In this document: piece after piece, positions 35,868 through 43,575 of the stretch
Layout of the letters: every line of letters starts with the position of its first letter
How positions within the stretch are numbered: the stretch's first letter is position 1
Assembly: GCA_017470055.1 (NCBI GenBank)
Contig: JAFUFD010000050.1
Span: forward strand, 50,180-114,179
Reading direction: 5' to 3'
Length of the DNA stretch: 64,000 bases
Source of the DNA: Prevotella sp.
GTDB taxonomy: Bacteria; Bacteroidota; Bacteroidia; Bacteroidales; Bacteroidaceae
Position numbers and translations under genes: made by a program
The notes under the pieces: generated by a model
What the model was told of the DNA's origin: nothing
The model's input: only the letters and a program-made list of their open reading frames with translations
The model's database searches: none

Positions 35868-36444
35868 AGTAAAATTCCCACTTACATATCATATCAGGCT
35901 CACACCACACCACTTGGTCATTACTATCCAACTCCGCTACAACTTTTAATACTTTCTTGGCATCAGATAGATTACAAGTCAGGGTTATCATTCCCTGAAG
36001 TCTTTGGTCAGAATCAAGGACAAGATAATCAGTGTGTCTTTTTATCACATCGCCAATCTGCGCATTGTCTTTTAACGCAAGAATTATGCGAGGTAGAATA
36101 TAATACGGATTACCTTTAGTGTCAAAAAATAATTCTGAAATATAGTCATTCTCCATCAGATAGGATTTGGAAGAGACAAAAAACTCATTTTCAGAAATCA
36201 TCGTCACTTCATCTTTGCTGCTATTTTGACTATTCCCCTTTTTTGCGACACTCTCTAAATGTTCTCTTGACTCTGGATTTCTTGTTTGCACATAGTATCG
36301 CTCTATCGTGCTGGGTATCAATTGAATAATTTTCCCTTCATAACGGTAATAAAAGAAGGGAGATTTTTCTTCTTCCTCATTGCTGCATGCGCCAAGCATT
36401 CCCAACGATAGCAGTAGGCTTAGAACTAAAAAGACTTTTCTCAT
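35866..36444 (-). CDS. Lipoprotein resembling a protease propeptide
   Basis: 192 residues with lipoprotein signal (LSLLLSLGMLGAC, then SNEEEEKSP). The C-terminal part (DAKKVLKVVAELDSNDQVVWCEPDMI) resembles the end of subtilisin-type (I9/S8) propeptides in Bacteroidetes, where a W/A-EP-D/N motif precedes the catalytic domain. Here the protein ends ten residues later, at a terminator. It may be a free inhibitor or chaperone, or the stump of a deleted S8 peptidase. The resemblance is by eye only. Confidence 0.5.
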   Translation of the reverse strand: MRKVFLVLSLLLSLGMLGACSNEEEEKSPFFYYRYEGKIIQLIPSTIERYYVQTRNPESREHLESVAKKGNSQNSSKDEVTMISENEFFVSSKSYLMENDYISELFFDTKGNPYYILPRIILALKDNAQIGDVIKRHTDYLVLDSDQRLQGMITLTCNLSDAKKVLKVVAELDSNDQVVWCEPDMICKWEFY

Positions 36445-36678
36445 CTACTTATAATTTAGGTTAATCACTATAATTGTGCTTTTAAAGGATATTCCCTCTA
36501 TATACTAATTCCATAAGTGCAGAAAACTTGCATGAGCGTGTCAATATTTAACACATTTTAATCTGCGCTGGATCATCTTTTTGCAAAGATATGTCGTTTT
36601 TCCTAAACGACAATGGCTTTTCCTTCTATTTTTCACACCAACTTGATAATATCCGTCCAGCGGGATGATCCTAAGCAC

Positions 36679-36810
36679 CATTACATTACAGATTACAGTT
36701 TATTGAATGTGAAGTCCAGATGAGGTTCAATAAATTGATATAATTATATATACATAAAATATACAGGGAACGTCTTTTCGAAAATAGGAAACTGTAATCT
36801 GTAATGTAAT
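36679..36810. repeat. Short element with 23-bp perfect terminal inverted repeats
   Basis: Arms 36679-36701 and 36788-36810 are exact reverse complements (outer part CATTACATTACAGATTACAG). The 86-base centre is AT-rich with no coding frame. It looks like a small MITE or repeat unit; no clear target duplication seen. The surrounding region 36445-36678 holds no gene I recognise. Confidence 0.6.
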
Positions 36811-36864
36811 GCTACGCTATCGGACTTATTGCGATACCTCTCTTCGAATAGTCTCTAATAGGGT

Positions 36865-36947
36865 ACTCCAATATCTGGAGCACCCTGCGCCAGATATTGG
36901 AGTCAAGCACTGGAGACATCAGAGTCAAGGACTCCAGATATCGGAGT
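36865..36947. repeat. Three copies of a CTCCAATATCTGGAG-type palindrome
   Basis: Arms ACTCCAATATCTGG (36865-36878) and CCAGATATTGGAGT (36890-36903) form a perfect 14-bp stem, and a third related palindrome ACTCCAGATATCGGAGT is at 36931-36947. An orphan -7-like element (TGCCTTTGCACC near 36991) follows, then short frames without a recognisable gene. Confidence 0.5.
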
Positions 36948-37089
36948 AAAAAACCAAAAGAAATCTATTGACATGGCGTGTTAAATGTTGTGCCTTTGCA
37001 CCATCCGTCAGAAGTTCGCCATCGCCAAGGCACTGGTGAAGCCATTAATAAGGCAGAGGAAATTACAGTAACATTAACGTTTAAGTAAT

Positions 37090-37128
37090 AAAAAATCAGC
37101 GAATGTATGTTGTGTTCGCTGATTTTTT
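37090..37128. terminator. Terminator upstream of the hexuronate operon
   Basis: Stem AAAAAATCAGCGAA / TTCGCTGATTTTTT with an 11-base loop; works in both directions. It isolates the gatC-like gene from the repeat region. Confidence 0.8.
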
Positions 37129-37130
37129 AT

Positions 37131-37140
37131 TATCTTTGCA
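37131..37140 (+). promoter_or_regulatory. Promoter of gatC-like/kduI/MFS operon
   Basis: TATCTTTGCA, a perfect Bacteroidetes -7 element, immediately after the terminator; the transcript leader to ATG 37191 is about 45 bases. The -33 region would fall inside the terminator stem. Confidence 0.75.
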
Positions 37141-37190
37141 CACAAATAGGCTAAAACAAACAACGAATATTGATATTTATAAGTTACCTA

Positions 37191-38558
37191 ATGGAACAAG
37201 TCTTTAGTTACATAATCAGTCTGGGCGCATCGGTCATGATGCCCATTCTGTTTACGATTATCGGACTGTGCATCGGCATGAAGTTCGGTAAGTCGCTGAA
37301 ATCAGGTCTGTATGTCGGTGTCGGCTTTGTGGGATTAGGTATCGTGACAGCCCTGCTGACCACGAATTTCGGATCCCCGCTGAGTGAGATATCCAAACTC
37401 TATGACCTGCAACTCGGTGTGTTTGACATGGGATGGCCCGCCGCCGCTGCCGTCGCCTATAACACAGCGGTGGGTGCGCTGATCATCCCGATCTGTCTGG
37501 GTGTCAACTTCCTGCTGCTGATCACAGGATGCACCCGTACCGTGAATATCGACCTGTGGAACTACTGGCATTTCGCTTTTATCGGTGCCGTCGCCTACTT
37601 TGTGATGGACCAGAGCCTGGCGTGGGGCTATTTCGCCGCCATCGTCTGCTATATCATCACCTTGGTGATGGCAGACCTGACCGCCGATAAGTTCCAAGGC
37701 TACTATGACGATATGGATGGCATCTCCATCCCACAGCCTTTCTGTCAGAGTTTCACCGCTTTTGCCATCGCCATCAACTGGTTGCTGGACCGCATCCCTG
37801 GTTTCTCGAAACTGGACATCGACGCAGAGGGACTGAAGAGGAAGTTTGGTGTACTTGGTGAGCCTATCGTACTGGGTGTCATCGTCGGTGCTTTGATCGG
37901 TGCCGTGGCACAGTTGGACATCAAGAAGATCCTGTTCTTGGGTGTGACGATGGGTGCCGTGATGGAGTTGATACCCCGTATCACCAAACTCTTCATCGAC
38001 GGTCTGAAACCCATCGCTGAGAAGACACAGGAGGTGGTGCAGAGGAAATGGGCTGGCAAGAAAGTGTATATCGGTATGTCGCCCGCACTGGTTATCGGTC
38101 ATCCGACCACTCTTGTTGCCTCCCTGATCCTGATACCCCTTGCCCTGTTGATGGCTGTCATCCTGCCAGGTAATGAGTTCCTGCCCCTTGCCTCCCTTGC
38201 GGGTATGTTCTATGTGTTTGTCATGGTACTGCCCTATACGAAGGGTAACGTGGTGAAGACGCTGATTATCGGTATCATCACGGTGGGCATCGGATTGTGG
38301 TTTGTCACCGACATGGCTCCCGCCTTCACACAGGCAGCCCAGACGGTATATGCCCAGACACAGGACCCTGCCGCCAAGATACCAGAGGGATTCCAGGCTG
38401 GCGCGCTCGACTTCGCCTCCTCGCTCTTCGGATGGGTCATCTATAAGTGTGTGAACAACCTCCAGTGGGTGGGTGCTGGGCTCCTGACTATCATCACCAT
38501 CGGTATGGTTGTCTGGAACCGCCAGCGCATTGCAAAGGAAGAAAAGAATAACAAATAA
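37191..38558 (+). CDS. GatC-like permease (PTS galactitol-type EIIC family)
   Basis: 455 residues from ATG 37191 (an upstream TTG in frame is less likely). About ten to twelve hydrophobic helices with segments typical of the GatC family ([50 protein letters not shown]). In enterobacteria GatC works with EIIA and EIIB of the phosphotransferase system; neither is visible here, so this one may work as a non-PTS carrier. Next to kduI and a hexuronate-type transporter it probably carries a uronate or an unsaturated uronate product of pectin. Seven bases separate it from kduI. Confidence 0.8.
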   Translation: MEQVFSYIISLGASVMMPILFTIIGLCIGMKFGKSLKSGLYVGVGFVGLGIVTALLTTNFGSPLSEISKLYDLQLGVFDMGWPAAAAVAYNTAVGALIIPICLGVNFLLLITGCTRTVNIDLWNYWHFAFIGAVAYFVMDQSLAWGYFAAIVCYIITLVMADLTADKFQGYYDDMDGISIPQPFCQSFTAFAIAINWLLDRIPGFSKLDIDAEGLKRKFGVLGEPIVLGVIVGALIGAVAQLDIKKILFLGVTMGAVMELIPRITKLFIDGLKPIAEKTQEVVQRKWAGKKVYIGMSPALVIGHPTTLVASLILIPLALLMAVILPGNEFLPLASLAGMFYVFVMVLPYTKGNVVKTLIIGIITVGIGLWFVTDMAPAFTQAAQTVYAQTQDPAAKIPEGFQAGALDFASSLFGWVIYKCVNNLQWVGAGLLTIITIGMVVWNRQRIAKEEKNNK

Positions 38559-38565
38559 TGGAAAT

Positions 38566-39552
38566 ATGAAAAAGACAATTTTGACATTCATGCTTATGGG
38601 AACGATAACAGTTGGTTCTGCCCAGCAGACCATGAATTTCCAGCAGGCATGTCATCCTACCGACGTGAAGCACTACGACACACAGACACTGCGTGACCGC
38701 TTCGTGATGGAGAAGGTGATGGCTGCCGACGAGATTAACCTGACCTATTCGATGTACGACCGTTTCATCTACGGTGGCGCCATGCCTGTGACGAAGGACC
38801 TGAAATTGGAGACGCATCCGCAGTTGCGTGCCGACTATTTCATGCGCAACCGTGAGTTGGGTATCATCAACACGGGTGGTGACGGTGTCGTCATCGTCGA
38901 CGGACAGGAATACCCGCTCGGCTATAGCGAGGCACTCTATGTGGGTCGTGGCTGGCTGGGAAAGGACAAGAACGGTAAGGACATCGACTCCAACAAGGAG
39001 GTCATCTTCCGCTCGAAGGATCCCCAGAAACCCGCTAAGTTCTACCTGAACTCCGCTACCGCCCACCAGCACTACAAGACGCAGTGGGTGACCCTCGACG
39101 GTCGTAAGAACGGGAAGGTGCAGTCGTTGAAGGCTACCATCATCGGCACCAAGGACAAACCCCTGGGCACCCTTGCTGAGAGTAACCAGCGCACCATCAA
39201 CCAGTTGATCGTGAACACCTCGCTGGAGGAGGGACCCTGCCAGTTGCAGATGGGCTTGACCCAGTTGCAGGCAGGTAGTGTGTGGAACACGATGCCCGCC
39301 CATACCCATGGTCGTCGTATCGAGGCATACTACTATTTCAACGTGCCTGAGGGGCAGCAGGTGAGCCATTTCATGGGTGAGCCCCAGGAGACCCGTGTGG
39401 TATGGCTGAAGAACGAGCAGGCTATCATGTCGCCAGAGTGGAGCATCCACTGCGCTGCCGCCACCTATTATTATACCTTCATCTGGGGTATGGCTGGTGA
39501 GAACCTGAACTATAATGACAAGGACAACATCCCTGTCAGTGACCTGAGATAA
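38566..39552 (+). CDS. kduI: 5-dehydro-4-deoxy-D-glucuronate isomerase with signal peptide
   Basis: 328 residues from ATG 38566. The body is full-length Kdu[60 protein letters not shown] (metal-binding His-x-His and Glu) and [17 protein letters not shown]. KduI converts the pectin-derived 5-keto-4-deoxyuronate to 2,5-diketo-3-deoxygluconate, normally in the cytoplasm. Here the protein starts [20 protein letters not shown], a convincing signal peptide with cleavage after GSA. That predicts a periplasmic isomerase. The upstream in-frame start at 38509 lies within gatC and would still carry the hydrophobic stretch. Confidence 0.93.
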   Translation: MKKTILTFMLMGTITVGSAQQTMNFQQACHPTDVKHYDTQTLRDRFVMEKVMAADEINLTYSMYDRFIYGGAMPVTKDLKLETHPQLRADYFMRNRELGIINTGGDGVVIVDGQEYPLGYSEALYVGRGWLGKDKNGKDIDSNKEVIFRSKDPQKPAKFYLNSATAHQHYKTQWVTLDGRKNGKVQSLKATIIGTKDKPLGTLAESNQRTINQLIVNTSLEEGPCQLQMGLTQLQAGSVWNTMPAHTHGRRIEAYYYFNVPEGQQVSHFMGEPQETRVVWLKNEQAIMSPEWSIHCAAATYYYTFIWGMAGENLNYNDKDNIPVSDLR

Positions 39553-39587
39553 TCGACATATCGTAAATATCACAAAAAAGTAAAAAT

Positions 39588-41042
39588 ATGGCTCCTGTAC
39601 AAACTACTAAAATGTCCAACTTCCGTTGGGTCATCTGTGCGTTGCTGTTCTTGGCAACGACGATTAACTACATGGACCGTCAGGTCTTGTCATTAACATG
39701 GAAGGACTTCATCGCCCCTGAGTTCCATTGGACAGATGGTGACTACGGTACGATTACCGGTCTTTTCTCCCTGTTCTACGCTATCGCAAACCTCTTCGCC
39801 GGTAAGTTCATCGACTGGATGGGCACCAAGAAGGGCTACCTCATCGCCATCTTCGTATGGTCATTAGGCGCTGTGCTGCACGCCGGTTGCGGCTGGGTTG
39901 CCATGCAGGTCGAGGGCTACGACTCCATCGAGGCACTCCGTCTGGTGGAGGCAGGCAGTGACGCCGCTGTCGCTATCGCCACCATTTCGGTATGGTTGTT
40001 CCTGAGTTGTCGCCTGATCCTCGCTGTCGGTGAGGCAGGCAACTTCCCCGCTGCCATCAAGGCTACCGCCGAGTATTTCCCCAAGAAGGACCGTGCGTTC
40101 TCTACCTCTATCTTCAACAGTGGTGCCTCTGTGGGTGCGCTTGCCGCTCCCGCCACTATCCCCCTCTTGGCTCGTGCCTGGGGATGGGAGATGGCATTCG
40201 TTATTATCGGTGCCTTGGGCTTTATCTGGATGGGTCTGTGGATGTGGCTCTATGAGAAGCCAGCCAAGAATCCTCGTGTCAACCAGGCAGAGTTGAACTA
40301 TATCGAGCAGGACAACGACCTTGCCGAGGCGCAGGATCGTGATGCCGTGAAGGAGGAGAAGACTATTCCTTTCTTGCAGTGCTTCACCTATAAGCAGACG
40401 TGGTCGTTCCTCGTTGGTAAGTTCATGACGGATGGCGTATGGTGGTTCTTCCTGTTCTGGGCTCCCGCCTACTTCAGCGACCAGTATGGCTACACCTCCG
40501 ACTCCGGTATGGGTATCGCCTTGATCTTCACCCTCTATGCGATAGTGACGATTCTCTCTATTGGTGGCGGCTATTTGCCCACCTATTTCGTGGACAAGAA
40601 GGGAATGAACCCCTATCTGGGACGTATGCGTGCCATGTTCATCTTCGCCTGCTTCCCTGTGTTGGGCTTGTTCGCACAGCCTTTAGGAGCCTATAGCGCA
40701 TGGTGGCCCGCTATCCTGATCGGTCTGCTGGGCGCAGGGCACCAGGCATGGTCGGCAAACCTGTTCTCCACCATCGGTGACATGTTCCCCAAGTCGACTA
40801 TCGGTACGATAGTAGGTCTGGGAACGATGGCTGGCGGTCTGGGCTCGATGAGTATCAACCTCGGCTCTGGTAAGTTCTTCGACTGGGCTTCCGAGCAGGG
40901 CGCTGCTTTCTCGTTCTTCGGTTTCGAGGGTAAGCCAGCCGCCTATATGGTTGTCTTCTGCATCTGTGCCGTCGCCTACCTGATCGGCTGGTGCATCATG
41001 AAGGCACTCGTGCCTAAGTACAAGCCCATCATCGTGGAGTAA
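39588..41042 (+). CDS. MFS transporter, hexuronate (ExuT)-like
   Basis: 484 residues, 12 predicted helices. Family features: INYMDRQVLS in helix 1, GWMGTKKGY-like loop (DWMGTKKGYLIAI), AVGEAGNFPAAIKATAEYFPKKDRA and GASVGALAAP. These match the anion:cation symporter group containing ExuT. A loop insertion around residues 105-135 (EGYDSIEALRLVEAGSD) is longer than in E. coli ExuT. It is the third gene of the uronate set and probably takes up galacturonate/glucuronate or the KduI product. Confidence 0.88.
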   Translation: MAPVQTTKMSNFRWVICALLFLATTINYMDRQVLSLTWKDFIAPEFHWTDGDYGTITGLFSLFYAIANLFAGKFIDWMGTKKGYLIAIFVWSLGAVLHAGCGWVAMQVEGYDSIEALRLVEAGSDAAVAIATISVWLFLSCRLILAVGEAGNFPAAIKATAEYFPKKDRAFSTSIFNSGASVGALAAPATIPLLARAWGWEMAFVIIGALGFIWMGLWMWLYEKPAKNPRVNQAELNYIEQDNDLAEAQDRDAVKEEKTIPFLQCFTYKQTWSFLVGKFMTDGVWWFFLFWAPAYFSDQYGYTSDSGMGIALIFTLYAIVTILSIGGGYLPTYFVDKKGMNPYLGRMRAMFIFACFPVLGLFAQPLGAYSAWWPAILIGLLGAGHQAWSANLFSTIGDMFPKSTIGTIVGLGTMAGGLGSMSINLGSGKFFDWASEQGAAFSFFGFEGKPAAYMVVFCICAVAYLIGWCIMKALVPKYKPIIVE

Positions 41043-41062
41043 TCATTAATGATATATCATTG

Positions 41063-41089
41063 CGAGAGTGGCACAACACCACTCTCGCT
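41063..41089 (+). terminator. Hairpin between MFS gene and rsmA
   Basis: Stem GCGAGAGTGG / CCACTCTCGC with a 7-base loop and a weak T-run (TTTACATT). Likely partial terminator after the uronate operon; rsmA starts 21 bases later, so some read-through may supply it. Confidence 0.6.
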
Positions 41090-41109
41090 TTACATTACCC
41101 TATATACCA

Positions 41110-41940
41110 ATGAAACAAGTACGACCGAAGAAGAATCTGGGTCAGCATTTCCTGACCGACCTGTCGATAGCCAAGCGCATCGCCGATACGGTGGATGAGC
41201 CATATGGTGCTATCCCTGTATTGGAAGTGGGGCCTGGTATGGGTGTGATGACCCAGTATCTGGTGGAGAAGGCTCGTCCTTTCAAAGTTGTGGAGATTGA
41301 CCGGGAGAGTGTGGCGTACTTGAATGAGCATTTCCCCATGTTGAGGGAGAAGATCTTAGGGGAGGACTTTCTGAGAATGGACTTACGCAGCGTGTTCGGC
41401 GGTCAGCAGTTTGTGTTGACGGGCAATTATCCGTATGATATCTCCTCGCAGATATTCTTCAAGATGCTGGACAACCGTGACCTGATACCCTGTTGTACGG
41501 GTATGATCCAGCGTGAGGTCGCCTTGCGCATCGCCTCTGAGCCAGGCACGAAGGCATACGGCATCCTGTCGGTGCTGATACAGGCATGGTACGACGTGGA
41601 GTATCTCTTCACGGTCGAGCCTTCTGTCTTCAATCCGCCTCCCAAGGTGCAGAGTGCCGTGATACGTATGACACGCAATCAGGTGACACACCTGGATTGC
41701 GATGAGGACCTGTTTAAGAGAGTCGTCAAGACTGCCTTTAACCAGCGTCGCAAGATGTTGCGGGTGAGCCTGCGCCCCCTGTTCGATGCCGCCCATCCAG
41801 CCTCTGAGGGTTTCTTTGCTCATCCAATCATGACGAAACGCCCTGAGCAACTGACGATTGCGCAGTTTGTCGAGTTGACAAACTTGGTGGAAGGAGAATT
41901 TTGTGTTCGCACACAAGGTGTTGATATAGGTCAAGAATAA
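41110..41940 (+). CDS. rsmA: 16S rRNA dimethyladenosine transferase (KsgA)
   Basis: 276 residues from ATG 41110 (MKQVRPKKNLGQHFLTD). SAM-binding VLEVGPGMGVMTQYL, catalytic NYPYDISSQIFFKML (NxPY type), and QREVALRIASEPGTKAYG. It dimethylates two adenines at the end of 16S rRNA helix 45 during small-subunit maturation. Length and motifs are normal. A longer in-frame start at 41068 would sit over the upstream hairpin and lacks support. Confidence 0.95.
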   Translation: MKQVRPKKNLGQHFLTDLSIAKRIADTVDEPYGAIPVLEVGPGMGVMTQYLVEKARPFKVVEIDRESVAYLNEHFPMLREKILGEDFLRMDLRSVFGGQQFVLTGNYPYDISSQIFFKMLDNRDLIPCCTGMIQREVALRIASEPGTKAYGILSVLIQAWYDVEYLFTVEPSVFNPPPKVQSAVIRMTRNQVTHLDCDEDLFKRVVKTAFNQRRKMLRVSLRPLFDAAHPASEGFFAHPIMTKRPEQLTIAQFVELTNLVEGEFCVRTQGVDIGQE

Positions 41941-41994
41941 GCCCTTTTTTCCTCAAAATAAGAAAGATTTCATGGTGGCATCGTGAAATCTGCT

Positions 41995-42188
41995 TAACTT
42001 TGCATCGTGATTCAGAGGAACACTTAAGGTAAAAGAGAAAAGATTGAAAGGATAACACGGTTAAGTTGGTTAGTTAGTAGTTTTAGGTTAGTAGTAAGGT
42101 ATTAGTTTTAAAAGAGAAAGCAATTTTTTAGTTATTAATAGGAAAAGAAAAGTAGCAGCCCTGAGGAGTGATCCCCAGGGCTGTTTTT
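41995..42188 (+). ncRNA. Orphan small RNA transcription unit
   Basis: A perfect -7 element TAACTTTG at 41995-42002 (then CATC), and a strong intrinsic terminator 42156-42183 (CAGCCCTG / CAGGGCTG, then TTTTT). Between them about 145 bases rich in A, G and T contain no ATG and no reading frame of note. The next gene lies on the opposite strand, so this is not a leader. The expected RNA is about 180 bases, starting near 42009. The terminator also serves the MATE gene converging from the right. Confidence 0.6.
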
Positions 42189-43566
42189 ATGCTTTCATCT
42201 GATTGACCCATTTCCCGGAGAAGAGTCGGATGAGGAAAAGAATGCCTCGGAAGGTGAGTTCCACCGCCATGGCGATCCACACGCCAGCGAGTCCGTAGTG
42301 CGGGGCGAGAATGGCAGCGAGTGTCAGTCGGACAGCCCACATGCTGGTGAGGTTCATGATGGCAGGCTTCAGCGTGTCGCCAGCACCCACGAAGACACCG
42401 TAGCATACGATTGAGGCGGCGAACATCGGTTCTGCGAAAGCCTCGATGCGCAGGCAGTAGGCTCCTAAGTCGATGATGTCGCCGACAGGTGTCAGAATGG
42501 TCATCAGTTCAGAGGCGAAGACAAACATCAGGGCCCCCATCAGTGTCATCACCACCATACCCAAGCCTACAGACATTCGCGCGAACGACTTCGTGAGCAG
42601 TTTCTTACCTGCTCCGAAACTCTGACCTACCAAGGTGGTGGCGGCATCGGCGATGCCGTAGCCAGGCATATAGCAGAGGCTCTCCACCGTGATGGCGAGG
42701 GAGTGGGCGGCAATGGCAATGGTGCCCAAGGGCGCCACGATGATAGTGCTTACAATCTGGGCACCTCCCATTAGTATGTGCTGCAGAGCCATAGGTGCTC
42801 CAATCTTAAAAGCATTATTGACAATGTCAGCCTGTGGGCGGAAAGACTTTCTCGGGCGACCTTTCAGTCTGAGTATCTCAGAGCGACAGAGGAGGAAGTA
42901 TAGCATCAGCGCTGCTGTTACCAACTCAGCGAGTCCTGTACCCAAAGCAGCACCCATGACCCCCATGTCTGCCACATAGATAAAAAGGTAGTTGAATACT
43001 ACGTCCAACACACACATCATGATGTTCAAGGCAGAGGGAATCCTCATGTTGCCCGAGCATTTCAGCATAGAGCCGGCCAAACCCTCTATTTGAAAGAAGA
43101 TGCCAAAGACGCCTATCAGGGCGAAATAGAGTGATGCGTCGTGGGCGATCTCCTCTGTGCCTCCCAACCAGTAGGGCAAGGGGATACTGACAGAGAGGGC
43201 AAGAAGCGAGATGGTGAGGCTGAACAGTAGACAGCATACCAGTGACTGGCGCAGCACACGGCGGGCTCGCTCGAAATCGTTGGCACCGATGGCATGGGCG
43301 ACCTGTACGGAGAAACCCATATTTGCCGCAGAGGCAAGTCCGCCCAACAGCCATCCTGTCGTCTCTACCAGTCCGATGGAAGCGGATGCCTTGGCGCCAA
43401 GATGTCCTACCATGGAGGCGTCGATGAAGAACATGACGGTGGCGGAGATCTGTGCCAATATACTGGGAATACTCAGACTGACGATCAGTCTGAGTTTCTC
43501 TCCCCGTGTCATCTCTCGACCTTCGCGAATAGATGCTAAAAGGGTATCACTATTGCCCAACGCCAT
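42187..43566 (-). CDS. MATE family efflux transporter
   Basis: 459 residues, twelve helices. Family segments SIPSILAQISATVMFFIDAS, MVGHLGAKASASIGL and the second-half equivalent PLGTIAIAAHSLAITVESL are clear. MATE proteins export drugs or metabolites driven by Na+ or H+. The start lies nine bases after the alpha-galactosidase stop, so it is the last gene of the sensor-kinase/GH36 operon. Substrate unknown. Confidence 0.9.
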   Translation of the reverse strand: MALGNSDTLLASIREGREMTRGEKLRLIVSLSIPSILAQISATVMFFIDASMVGHLGAKASASIGLVETTGWLLGGLASAANMGFSVQVAHAIGANDFERARRVLRQSLVCCLLFSLTISLLALSVSIPLPYWLGGTEEIAHDASLYFALIGVFGIFFQIEGLAGSMLKCSGNMRIPSALNIMMCVLDVVFNYLFIYVADMGVMGAALGTGLAELVTAALMLYFLLCRSEILRLKGRPRKSFRPQADIVNNAFKIGAPMALQHILMGGAQIVSTIIVAPLGTIAIAAHSLAITVESLCYMPGYGIADAATTLVGQSFGAGKKLLTKSFARMSVGLGMVVMTLMGALMFVFASELMTILTPVGDIIDLGAYCLRIEAFAEPMFAASIVCYGVFVGAGDTLKPAIMNLTSMWAVRLTLAAILAPHYGLAGVWIAMAVELTFRGILFLIRLFSGKWVNQMKA

Positions 43567-43575
43567 TCGTCCCGA

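Noticed and set aside
35484-36119. Plus-strand frame of 211 codons
   Set aside because: It runs antisense over the BRO-N fragment and the lipoprotein gene and through a terminator hairpin; no coherent domain.
36865-36947. CRISPR array
   Set aside because: Only three palindromic copies with irregular spacing, no spacers of constant length and no cas genes.
37335-39573. Minus-strand frames of 432 and 359 codons opposite gatC-like and kduI
   Set aside because: Shadow frames created by codon bias of well-identified genes; composition (His/Gln/Asp-rich) is typical of antisense translation.
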